A stretch of 34,666 nt of DNA. Origin: Nitrosomonas sp. (GTDB lineage Bacteria > Pseudomonadota > Gammaproteobacteria > Burkholderiales > Nitrosomonadaceae). Shown piece after piece: positions 24,936-33,162 of this stretch. Below the pieces are notes generated by a model. That model was given only the letters and a program-made list of their open reading frames with translations. It searched no databases and was not told the origin of the DNA. The position numbers and the translations under genes were made by a program. Numbering within the stretch: the stretch's first letter is position 1; the number at the start of each line of letters is the position of its first letter. The stretch spans positions 1 through 34,666 of the forward strand of contig BQJA01000032.1 of assembly GCA_021604405.1 (NCBI GenBank), given 5' to 3'.

Positions 24936-25832
24936 GTGACGCATTTAACCAGACAAAACCATCACAACCTGCTCCCGATCCTCGCATTACTCGCCGGTTC
25001 GGGTATATGGGGAATAGTATGGTATCCCTACCGTCTCTTGGAACAAAACGGAATCAATGGAGAGGCTTCTGCCACAATCGTCTATTTTTTTGCATTGTTA
25101 TTGGGATTGGTTCTATTTCGCAGAAATATCCGGTTTTCACTGATCTTTAATGGTAAGGCACATCTATTGCTCTGGATAGGCTTATTCGCGGGATGGGCTA
25201 ATATTGCCTACATCACCGGCATTGTGTACGGCGAAATCATGCGTGTAATGTTACTATTTTATCTAGCGCCTTTATGGACCCCAATATTCGCGCACATACT
25301 ATTGAATGAACGGTTAAGTCTATACGGCTATTTAGTGATAGCGCTATCACTTAGCGGCGCAACAACCATATTATGGCAACCGGCTGGCACATTTCCACTG
25401 CCTTCATCATTTGGTGACTGGATGGGATTATCTGGCGGCTTCATGTTCGCCTTGGTAAACGTACTGATCCGCAAAGATCAGCACCACAATATTCAAATAA
25501 AATCGCTTGCAATCTGGATAGGCATCACATTGACGGGGGTGGTAAGCTGTCAATTAAACACCACATCATTCGTTATTACAGATATTGCTGTCAGTTCATG
25601 GTTAATTTTATTAAGTGTAGGATTCACCATGTTTCTTTCAAGTTTATTGCTGCAATTCGGACTCACCTATACGCCAGCTAATCAGGCAATTATTATTTTA
25701 TTGTTTGAACTGATCGTGGCCGCTGTCACCGCTTATTTTCTGGCTAAAGAAGTCCTGACATCTCTGGAATGGGCCGGCGGTTTAATGATTATTTCTGCAA
25801 CCCTGTTTTCTTCAAAAATGAATCGCACCTGA
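24936..25832 (+). CDS. EamA/DMT-superfamily transporter
   Basis: The 298-residue protein has about ten hydrophobic segments arranged as two EamA repeats (about 10-140 and 160-290), like RhaT/YdcZ-type drug/metabolite transporters. Typical sites are WGIVWYPYRLLEQ near the N-terminus, the FYLAPLWTPIFAHILLNERLS segment closing repeat 1, and LIVAAVTAYFLAKEVLT closing repeat 2. It probably exports or imports a small metabolite across the inner membrane. The substrate is not visible. The start is GTG 24936 with poor initiation signals. It is divergent from dapC, which might hint at amino-acid export, but this is only a guess from position. Confidence 0.85.
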   Translation: MTHLTRQNHHNLLPILALLAGSGIWGIVWYPYRLLEQNGINGEASATIVYFFALLLGLVLFRRNIRFSLIFNGKAHLLLWIGLFAGWANIAYITGIVYGEIMRVMLLFYLAPLWTPIFAHILLNERLSLYGYLVIALSLSGATTILWQPAGTFPLPSSFGDWMGLSGGFMFALVNVLIRKDQHHNIQIKSLAIWIGITLTGVVSCQLNTTSFVITDIAVSSWLILLSVGFTMFLSSLLLQFGLTYTPANQAIIILLFELIVAAVTAYFLAKEVLTSLEWAGGLMIISATLFSSKMNRT

Positions 25833-25851
25833 AATATAAACCCGCTAAATG

Positions 25852-27087
25852 TTAACCAAGCAGCGTAATTAACTGGAGCACCAAAAACAGACCTGAAGTG
25901 ATTACGCCAACATAAGGAATCCAGCCTGGAAAATTTAGCGCACCCGGACCTGGCTCCTGCTCCTCATGCTTAATAACAATCAACGAGATGTTCACCATAA
26001 TAAAAACGACAAAGATAATGGCGCTGGTCAGCTTAGCCAAAGTAATCAGAGGGAAACCAAGGGCAAAGACTAAGCAAATCGTGGCACCAAGCAGCGTAGC
26101 ATTTATCGGGGTTCGGGTTGTTGGATTAATAAATGCCAACCACCGTGGCGCCAGGCCTTTACTGGCCATGCCATAGAGGGTCCGCGCTGCCATGATGAGC
26201 TGAATCAGCGCACCGTTAATGCCCGCAAACATACTAATCACCGTCAAGGTAATAACGGCAGCTTCTCCTTTATGCTGGATTAGCCGCGCCATTGGTGTAT
26301 TACTCGCAATCAAAACATCTTGTGGCAACGCTAGTACAGCCACCACTGACACTGAAACATATAAGAATGCGGTCAATCCCAGTGCAAACATAATACCCAG
26401 TGGCAAGGTGTGTTGAGGATTTTTTACTTCTTGAGCCAGCGTCACCATGTCTTCAAAACCTAAAAAGGCATAAAAGATAAGAAACGCACCCATCCCCACT
26501 CCCAACCAGGATTCCAGCGTCAATGCAGGAACTGTCTCCAACAGCCGGTATGGGGCATCTAATACGATACCGCCAGCAGCGAATAGAACATAGAGCAAGC
26601 CGCCGACTTCAAGAGCAGTTATCACGACAGCAATCGTAACGGATTCTGTGATACCCCAGATTGCGATAAAACAAAGAACAGTGACTGTTAACGCAACACC
26701 CGTCAAGCGCGGAATTTCGATTAGATCGGAAAAGAAAATGACAAAGGCATTAGCCAGTGTAGCGGCTGATACCAAACCGGTCAAAATGACTAACCATCCA
26801 ACCGTGATCGAAAGCCAGTTCTTTTGGAATGCAACATGCACATATCGTGGAGTACCAGCGCTGGATGGAAAGCGCGCTGACAATTCCGCATAGGAAAGCG
26901 CCGTTAACATGGCAAGCCCCGCGGCAACAATCATCGAAACCGGTGCATACATACCAGCCTCATTGGACACCTTGCCCACTAAAACATAAAAGCCGCCACC
27001 AACAATCGTACCCAGGCCATAGAATGTTAGCACTGGCAAGGAAATACAACGCTTTAAGGTTACCGATTGATCAAGTTTCTTCTGCAT
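25852..27087 (-). CDS. APC-superfamily amino-acid permease
   Basis: The protein of about 411 residues is an APC-type amino-acid transporter with about twelve membrane helices. The first helix carries the unwound substrate loop FYGLGTIVGGGFYVLVG (about residues 22-38), followed by LTALSYAELSARFPSSAGTPRYV, both hallmarks of the family. The polar substrate specificity cannot be told. The open frame begins at TTG 27111, but ATG 27087 (MQKKLDQSVTLKR) gives a sensible start. It is convergent with the EamA gene, with only about 20 bp between stops, and divergent from the sulfotransferase-like gene at 27153. Confidence 0.88.
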   Translation of the reverse strand: MQKKLDQSVTLKRCISLPVLTFYGLGTIVGGGFYVLVGKVSNEAGMYAPVSMIVAAGLAMLTALSYAELSARFPSSAGTPRYVHVAFQKNWLSITVGWLVILTGLVSAATLANAFVIFFSDLIEIPRLTGVALTVTVLCFIAIWGITESVTIAVVITALEVGGLLYVLFAAGGIVLDAPYRLLETVPALTLESWLGVGMGAFLIFYAFLGFEDMVTLAQEVKNPQHTLPLGIMFALGLTAFLYVSVSVVAVLALPQDVLIASNTPMARLIQHKGEAAVITLTVISMFAGINGALIQLIMAARTLYGMASKGLAPRWLAFINPTTRTPINATLLGATICLVFALGFPLITLAKLTSAIIFVVFIMVNISLIVIKHEEQEPGPGALNFPGWIPYVGVITSGLFLVLQLITLLG

Positions 27088-27152
27088 GTTAGATTTATCT
27101 CTCGGGAACAAAGAAAAATTGTGGATATAGTCTGGAGAAATTTTGCTATTTG

Positions 27153-28058
27153 ATGCGCGAAATCAGAAAAAAATCTCACCGCGGCCAATTGAAAATGTCG
27201 TGCCTTGCGAATAACACTAAATTAACGCTGTTTACCTTGGCAAGCGGCCGTTCAGGCACAAGTTATCTGGCTGATTTTTTTACCAAGAATGTACTGCAAT
27301 GTTACAGCACCCACGAACCCTACCTTACTTGCGGCAATCCAACCTTATTTGGCAAACCGGTAGACTGGAATACGCATCAGAATGAGTCAGCGCTCTTGCC
27401 GGTATTAGAACGTAAATGTCGTTTTATTGCCAGCCGCAAGGCGCCGGTTTATTTTGAATCCAGCCATGCATTTCTGAAAACATTTAATCGCCATGCCGGC
27501 ACTTTGTTAAATAATGCCGGTTTTATTCATCTGGTGCGTCATCCGGCACTGGTTGCCAAAAGTGAATTAATGCGCGAGCAATTAATACGGTCACTGCGTC
27601 TTCCATTTGTGGAATATATCAGTGACAGCGGCAAGTGGGTTTTCCGCTGGGCGTTAACCGGAAATGAACAAATTTTTCGGCATTTTGCCGGAAACATCTT
27701 AAGCCGATTCCAGTTTTATCTGTTGCAATGGGTGGAAATCGAGTATCGGGCAATGCAATTGATAAAGCAGAATAAATGGCAGAATCGCGTGTTCTTCATC
27801 GAAGTTAACAGGCAATTAAAAACTGAAAGTATACTAAAGCAACTGGTTAAATTTTTTGATTTGCCCCACACGCTAAATTTCAATATGGATCTGCGCCGAA
27901 ACAGAACGCCACTGATCGCTCCAACGCGTATAACCGCCACAGATGAATTGGAAATACAATGGATAACGAAAAATCTTCCCGACGCTTATAAAACCATGTT
28001 AAATAGCGAGCCTTATACAAAGTGCCTGAGCCTAAAAAGCTTCCGGCAAAATTTGTAA
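27153..28058 (+). CDS. sulfotransferase-like protein (P-loop)
   Basis: The protein of about 301 residues has a PAPS-binding type loop TLASGRSGTSYLADFF near residues 30-45 and a second conserved segment GFIHLVRHPALVAKSELM (near 124-141) corresponding to the 3'-phosphate-binding region of sulfotransferases. This supports a sulfotransferase fold, but the rest is divergent and the acceptor is unknown. It differs clearly from the sulfotransferase at 21088, so the two are not recent duplicates. ATG 27153 is the first ATG in frame. ATG 27195 (MSCLANNTKL) is an alternative. Neither start has a good ribosome-binding site. Confidence 0.7.
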   Translation: MREIRKKSHRGQLKMSCLANNTKLTLFTLASGRSGTSYLADFFTKNVLQCYSTHEPYLTCGNPTLFGKPVDWNTHQNESALLPVLERKCRFIASRKAPVYFESSHAFLKTFNRHAGTLLNNAGFIHLVRHPALVAKSELMREQLIRSLRLPFVEYISDSGKWVFRWALTGNEQIFRHFAGNILSRFQFYLLQWVEIEYRAMQLIKQNKWQNRVFFIEVNRQLKTESILKQLVKFFDLPHTLNFNMDLRRNRTPLIAPTRITATDELEIQWITKNLPDAYKTMLNSEPYTKCLSLKSFRQNL

Positions 28059-28153
28059 AGGCTAGTTCCCCAAAAAGAAATCAGGCTGATTTTCTAATGA
28101 ATGCCGCACGACAATCGCATCGCGAAGACAAACCCCGTAGAAATGGGCGGTTA

Positions 28154-29344
28154 TTAAGATCCAATCACAAGTAAATACGTCAGCCCCGTCTGGGTCAAAC
28201 CCACAAGATTAATATTTTCCTGGTTCAGTTCAGTCTCCGCTGCGAAGACACCAATGGAAGCGACGGTATGAATGCCCGTATCCAGCAAATCAATATAAAA
28301 TGCCTGATCAGCAGCATCAGGTGCAATCCCCACCACATTTTCATATAATAAATCGACCACCTCGGCATGGCTCGTTGCATCGACACCCAGTGCCGCGTTA
28401 ATCGCAAACTGCATCAATGCCTCATCGTGCAGGCCATCATCGAGCAAATTCAACCCTATACCGACGAAGGTTTGGTTAGATACCGATTCCGGACCAAATA
28501 CCGCGCCAAGCGTTTTTGCAGTAATGCCTGCGCTTCCATTGAGATCAAGCGCCAGCAGTTGATCAGAGAACTGAAGGCGCTCAATTCCAACGACAATGTC
28601 CGCATCATCGGGTCCGTCGTTCCGTTGTTTGATTAGCCATATTTCGTCGGATTGTCGTAAAATCTCGTAATCAGCAATTTGACCGCCGTATACTGCGACA
28701 TCTATGTCTCCCTCACCGATTAATGTGTCGTCTCCGCCAAACCCTGTCAAAACGTCCCTTCCGACCCCGCCCTTAATAGTCTCAGCTTCACTATGACCCA
28801 CAAAGAAAGGTGTCTGGAAACCTTCAAAGATGCTCATAAATTCATTTGCGGAGGTTCCATTGCCGTCTTCCGGGCTGAATACCGCACCTGACAATAAGTA
28901 ACCTTTCAAACCGGCTACCTCAGACGACTGGCTGCCTGCGCCGATCAGGTGCGAAGCTGCCAACATACCGGAAAGTGTAATTTGCTGGCCATTTAAAGTC
29001 TGTCCGGCATATTTTTCAAGACCCAGAAACTGTATTCTTTCCCATAACAGCGCATGCCAATCACGAACTATCAATTCCTGGACTGCGCCGTTATTCAGAT
29101 AATCCTGCTTACTGCTGATCCCGCCTTTTCCCGACCAGTTTCCCACCCAATCATTTCTGAACAAATTGCTGTCACTGTTATCAATGGCGTAATAACCCAA
29201 ATCGAAAAGCGCGGCTTCACCAAACTGATATTTCCCGATAAAACCGAATCTGTTTTCAATATCATAATTCTGAACACCGCCGGGAATACTGGAAGATTCT
29301 CTAAAACCAAGTAAATCAAAATAATCCCGATATGTGTTAGCCAT
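28154..29344 (-). CDS. RTX/DUF4214 protein with a lysozyme-like head
   Basis: This 396-residue protein is modular. Residues 1-140 resemble a peptidoglycan-lytic domain found at the head of some RTX proteins: YFDLLGFRESSS with a candidate catalytic E16, then FGFIGKYQFGEAALFDLGYY, WSGKGGISSKQDYLNN, and LSGMLAASHLIG. Residues about 190-225 contain RTX nonapeptide repeats (GGVGRDVLTGFGGDDTLIGEG), which bind Ca2+. The C-terminal part (about 280-396) looks like a DUF4214 module (INAALGVDATSHAEVVDLLYENVVGIAPDAAD...). There is no signal peptide, as expected for type I secretion through an RTX C-terminus. No transporter gene lies nearby. The lytic role is inferred, and the catalytic Glu is a guess by position. 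Confidence 0.7.
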   Translation of the reverse strand: MANTYRDYFDLLGFRESSSIPGGVQNYDIENRFGFIGKYQFGEAALFDLGYYAIDNSDSNLFRNDWVGNWSGKGGISSKQDYLNNGAVQELIVRDWHALLWERIQFLGLEKYAGQTLNGQQITLSGMLAASHLIGAGSQSSEVAGLKGYLLSGAVFSPEDGNGTSANEFMSIFEGFQTPFFVGHSEAETIKGGVGRDVLTGFGGDDTLIGEGDIDVAVYGGQIADYEILRQSDEIWLIKQRNDGPDDADIVVGIERLQFSDQLLALDLNGSAGITAKTLGAVFGPESVSNQTFVGIGLNLLDDGLHDEALMQFAINAALGVDATSHAEVVDLLYENVVGIAPDAADQAFYIDLLDTGIHTVASIGVFAAETELNQENINLVGLTQTGLTYLLVIGS

Positions 29345-29572
29345 AATTTTTTAATGGTTAGGTTAGAATTAATTTTCCGTAAATCATGCCACTTGAATTG
29401 CATAGAACACTAGAATTAACCATGCAACTGTATAATGCAAGGTCTGATTGAGCATCCCACGGACTCAATTGAAAAAAGAAACAGTCAATGAATGGCAGAC
29501 GTTTATTAGCCCAAATTAATCATAACAAAAGCCGAAATAATTCCTTACTATGTTTCTTCTGGTAAGAAAAAA

Positions 29573-30091
29573 ATGACAGAATACGAATTGCTATATTTAA
29601 TCGTGGAGAGGCGGAGTGAGTTAATAAACTTGATCCAATGGTGGGGTGCGATTTCAATTGGCGTCATTGCATCTTCCCATTTTATAGATCGTAAAATTAA
29701 CATGTTTGTCATTATACTCATTGTCGTCTTTTACATTTTTTTCTCCCTCTTTGCAATTCGGATGGTTTTCGCCTTCTTTGAGCAATTACTGATGGCCTTT
29801 ACTGATCTCGCGATGTATGCAGATAGCGCTGAATCAGTTTCCCAGCAAACACAAGCCATGATTGTAATTTTGACGAGTGGGAGATTATTTGAATCTTCAG
29901 TCTTTCTGGCATTTGTCATGTGCGGATTAACAATAGCCACCTGCAGTTATCCTATCTGGAGATATTGGGAATGCCAAAAATGCAGCGCCAAAAAGAATAA
30001 AAACACCAATCCTTCAGATCAAATTCAAGACTTATCAATCGGATCCATTCTGACAACCGGGTCATGTTGTTTGAAAACTTTGCATTGTTAA
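29573..30091 (+). CDS. unknown membrane protein
   Basis: I do not recognise this 172-residue protein. The first 30 residues are mixed. Three or so hydrophobic helices are visible: about 24-36, 42-75 (MFVIILIVVFYIFFSLFAIRM) and 105-128 (SSVFLAFVMCGLTIATCSYPIW). A Lys/Asn/Gln-rich hydrophilic tail follows from about 135 (CSAKKNKNTNPSDQ). It has no known motif. The tail's end (SILTTGSCCLKTLHC) looks like non-coding sequence, so the gene may once have ended earlier or be read through a lost stop. It sits next to the broken ATPase gamma gene, which suggests an area of decay. Confidence 0.5.
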   Translation: MTEYELLYLIVERRSELINLIQWWGAISIGVIASSHFIDRKINMFVIILIVVFYIFFSLFAIRMVFAFFEQLLMAFTDLAMYADSAESVSQQTQAMIVILTSGRLFESSVFLAFVMCGLTIATCSYPIWRYWECQKCSAKKNKNTNPSDQIQDLSIGSILTTGSCCLKTLHC

Positions 30092-30106
30092 AACAATTCT
30101 TGAGTT

Positions 30107-30605
30107 GTGCTTCAAGATATGGAACGAATACCTGCACCACAGTCTTCTCGGCATCAGCAATCACATATGGGTGCTATTTTATTCGGCTCCAATCATGGCC
30201 TGTGCGGTCGTCTTAACGAAGAAATTATCAACCATGCATTAAATTCGATGACGACAAACCCAGGAACCCGCCTGCTATTGGCTGTTGGGAGCCGGGTTGG
30301 AACGCAACGGCCACGCTGCCGAAACATTTTTTCAGTTTCCTAGCTTTGCTGCGCTGATCCCGACCACAGTGCAGCGGGAACAGCTGCTAGGCAGGCTTCT
30401 GCGACAATATTTCTTTATCAAACTCGTCCGTGCCTGCGCCGAACCACAAACGAGCGAAACTGTCAGCCGATTGTCAGCAATGCAATCAGCAGAGCGTAAT
30501 CCTAATGACTGGATAGAGTAAGTTACGATGAGTTATCGCCGTGCGCGGCAGAATTCAATGACATCCGGACTACTGGATATCGTTTCAGGTACTGAAGCGA
30601 TTATA
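30107..30605 (+). pseudogene. atpG: broken gamma-subunit gene of an alternative (N-type) F-ATPase
   Basis: The fragments resemble the gamma subunit of N-type F1Fo ATPases, which are sodium/proton pumps present beside the normal enzyme in some bacteria. Frame A (30107 to about 30290) carries GAILFGSNHGLCGRLNEEI and a TRLLLAVGSRV segment. Frame B (about 30290-30518) continues as AGLERNGHAAETFFQFPSFA and ends with SETVSRLSAMQSAERNPNDW, the RMQAAERN-type end of gamma. After an in-frame TAA (30519-30521) the same frame still reads YRRARQNSMTSGLLDIVSGTEA, matching the family's C-terminal RQ-x-ELLDIVSG. Defects are a frameshift near 30290, a nonsense codon, and absence of the N-terminal 60 or so residues. 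No other subunit gene is in the window. Confidence 0.7.
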
Positions 30606-30817
30606 GGAAGAATGCATGCAAACGCGATAAATTATAGTAGATTGTAGGCGGTTAGGGAAAATACGGTTGGCAAGAAAAACGCGCATGGCGTTGGCGGCTG
30701 GCGCTCGATTTAAGATAAACGAAGGCCATACAACATGAACCCGCTGCAGCATGCGCGATATTTCATCAAAGCATGACAAGTTCGAAAGATATCGAGTTGG
30801 TTAAAGAACCCCCGGCA

Positions 30818-31609
30818 CTAATGATTATGCATCTTTTTATTAGATACGCTCCGGCCATTTAAATCCTGAACATCTCTTGCATTGTTCGAATAATAATCTT
30901 TCAGTTGGCCAAGTTGGGACTCCGACACAGTAATCGGTTCAGCTAAAACATACCAATTCACACCTTCACTGCAAGGAGGCGTAGTTAAAGAACCTGCTAG
31001 CGCATAATAATCTTTTCTATTTTGTGGCAGTAAAGATAAAGGATCTATTTTAATCCCGGTGTCAGCATTCTCTTCTTCCGGCGCATATGGCATGTTATCT
31101 AAGATGGTCTGAAGAGTTGCGTTTTCAGCACCTTCGCGAATCAATACGCCAAGAACTGCAATTTTTCCATTTTCTCTAACATGCACAAAATGCAGCTCAG
31201 CCGGAAATACCTCCTGATTAACTACGTGTTCACTAGGCTCATGAAAATGGAATTGTATTAACGGATATACTTCCTTACCAACTTTTAACCGGCCTTTATA
31301 ATCCAGAGAGGTGTTTACCTGAACAGCATGACCGGTGTTAAAAAAAACGGGTTCATCCGGATAATATTTTATTTTCAAGTTGTTTAATTTTTCTGTTTGG
31401 TTGTCTGCAGCAAGATCAACCGGCGATTGATGGTCCCCGATACTGCATACCGCGTAAGGGTACATCAAAGGCACTTCAGTCTGAGCTGGATCTTCAATAC
31501 CTCCCCAGTCTGCTTGTTCCTCATGAGTCCAATGAGGTCCCGCAAAAGAAAAGGGTACACAAAGAACGAAAAGCAATACTATCCCTAGAAAAACTGATTT
31601 CATCTTCAT
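30818..31609 (-). CDS. Alpha-class carbonic anhydrase, periplasmic
   Basis: The protein of about 263 residues hydrates CO2 to bicarbonate. A signal peptide (MKMKSVFLGIVLLFVLCVPFSFA) is followed by the alpha-type core. The zinc-binding histidines are H121 and H123 in IQFHFHEPSEH and H140 in ELHFVHV. SLTTPPCSEGVNW is the conserved substrate-side motif. Cys55 and that second Cys could form the structural disulfide of exported alpha enzymes. The open frame starts at TTG 31621, but ATG 31609 has GAGG 6 nt before it and gives a clean signal peptide. It follows, at 36 bp, a small exported protein, so they may form an operon. A role in CO2/bicarbonate supply or pH balance is likely. Confidence 0.95.
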   Translation of the reverse strand: MKMKSVFLGIVLLFVLCVPFSFAGPHWTHEEQADWGGIEDPAQTEVPLMYPYAVCSIGDHQSPVDLAADNQTEKLNNLKIKYYPDEPVFFNTGHAVQVNTSLDYKGRLKVGKEVYPLIQFHFHEPSEHVVNQEVFPAELHFVHVRENGKIAVLGVLIREGAENATLQTILDNMPYAPEEENADTGIKIDPLSLLPQNRKDYYALAGSLTTPPCSEGVNWYVLAEPITVSESQLGQLKDYYSNNARDVQDLNGRSVSNKKMHNH

Positions 31610-31645
31610 ACATAGCCTCAAATTATTTTTATAAAATTGACGTGT

Positions 31646-31870
31646 TTAGCAAGTGCGCTTTCTACAATAGTCAGCCATATTTGGCTTTTTCTCACTCGCG
31701 CCGTTTTGCTGGCTAGATGATTTGGCATCGCTTTCACTAGCCGATGAATCAGGTTTCGCCACTTGTTCTTGCTTATTTTTATTGGAAACAGCATCTGAAT
31801 TTCTTGATTCTGCCGCGGCAAAGCTTGAAATACCCACACTCAAAGCGGCAACAAATAATATTTTAATCAT
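31646..31870 (-). CDS. small exported Ser/Lys-rich protein with Cys-ended tail
   Basis: The 74-residue product begins with a signal peptide (MIKILFVAALSVGISSFAAA). The mature part is hydrophilic and low-complexity (SNKNKQEQVAKPDSSASESD, then KSSSQQNG) and ends PNMADYCRKRTC, with two cysteines four residues apart. It has a GGGGAG ribosome-binding site about 9 nt before ATG 31870. The gene precedes the alpha-carbonic anhydrase by 36 bp. Function unknown. The CysXXXXCys end may serve as a metal or thiol site, or simply a disulfide. I do not recognise a named family. Confidence 0.7.
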   Translation of the reverse strand: MIKILFVAALSVGISSFAAAESRNSDAVSNKNKQEQVAKPDSSASESDAKSSSQQNGASEKKPNMADYCRKRTC

Positions 31871-33162
31871 ACGCGTAATTCTCCCCTTTTTGATTAAATC
31901 CTAAATTACCAAGAAGCTTCAGTCAGTTTTCATAGTCAAATTAACAGGAAACGGCGTTCAACTTATGCACCCTCCGCTACAGCTGCCATTGAATCAATCA
32001 ATAGTCTCACTTGACAATGTGACAAATAATTCAGTGTTGCTACTACTATATACACCAATTCTTTCTGTCCCTGCACAAAGTGCAATACATTGTCACCATT
32101 TGCCGCAACTCTCATATGAGCAATAACTTAGCCTAAGTCGTCCAACTTTTATGATTACCCTCATTCTTGCACATGAATCAAAATTGTATAAAAACCAGGA
32201 TTTAGCTTAACGAATATTTGCTAACATTCTAATTGAAAATACTAATTTCCTTACAAAAAAAAGTTCACCTTACATAAAACAACCCGCTTCGTCAATTAAT
32301 TTGAATAAATTAGACACATGAAGTTGGTTTGAATTTTAGACTGGATTTTTTTAATTCACTACATGTTGATCATATGATCTAAACACTTGTTTAACTTTTT
32401 TCGGTTAAAAATTTTAAAACTTTTGTCCACAATTTCAGTGGATAACTTTGTGGGTAATTTATAATTTATGGCATTAACCTGTGTTTTCATAACAATTTTT
32501 GTTAGTTCGACCATTTTTTGAACATTTCATTAAAATCTATAAAACAATAATTTATACATTGGTATTGGTCTCATACTTCACTCTGCATATCAACAACTCA
32601 AGGTAAATCACAATGTGGATTATTGCAAAGTGTCAAGCAAAATAAACCTATTTTTTACCGCCTTATCATTCAATTACAATAAGACAATGAAAAGATGCTT
32701 TAAATATACCGAAAAAGAAGCAAAGGGCTGTTAAGCTGGCAATAAGAGACGTCCTTCTTTACTTTTTAAAGACACACTGTTTTTTCTTAACACTTGTGTG
32801 ACCTGCTGCACTCTCACTATGGCTTTAGCCGCACCTGATATTGGTTTGGATTAACATTGTGCCGGATAAAATATCCTTGAGATGATGCACGACCCGAAAG
32901 CAGCCAATGCAGCGGATATGGCATAATGGTTAAAGTTGATTCTTTTCAAATGATAAGCCGGCGCGCTTAAGAAACAGCGCGAATGGCATAACCCGCGACA
33001 ATAAGTTATGAAAGCCAAATACTCTTGAGCGCCAAACCCAATTTAATTTTCTACTAACAAATCAATTCACTATTATTCATGCATAGCGCTTTCTATCGCC
33101 AGAACAGCAAGCAATTACTATTAACCCGTGAAATGATAAGCAATTAAAGCGAGGACAATAAT
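31871..33162. other. 1.3-kb AT-rich gene-free stretch
   Basis: No frame with a convincing start, ribosome-binding site or domain is visible. The stretch is AT-rich, especially 32200-32700. It holds four 9-mers one mismatch from the DnaA box (see 32423-32457 and 32614-32622) and, near 32962-32981, a small CGCGCT/AGCGCG hairpin. The part at 32860-33000 has peptide-like fragments in some frames but nothing I can name. Confidence 0.5.
32423..32457. promoter_or_regulatory. cluster of DnaA-box-like 9-mers
   Basis: TTGTCCACA (32423-32431), AGTGGATAA (32437-32445, complement TTATCCACT) and TGTGGGTAA (32449-32457, complement TTACCCACA) each differ by one base from TTATCCACA. A fourth, TGTGGATTA (32614-32622, complement TAATCCACA), lies 160 bp on. 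They sit in the AT-rich gene-free stretch, as in a DnaA-binding locus. Flanking genes are not those usual at oriC. Confidence 0.4.

Noticed and set aside
32860..33000. Peptide-like fragments suggesting another pseudogene in the gene-free stretch
   Set aside because: Fragments such as HDPKAANAADMA are too short and unnamed, and no frame runs on or shows a recognisable family.
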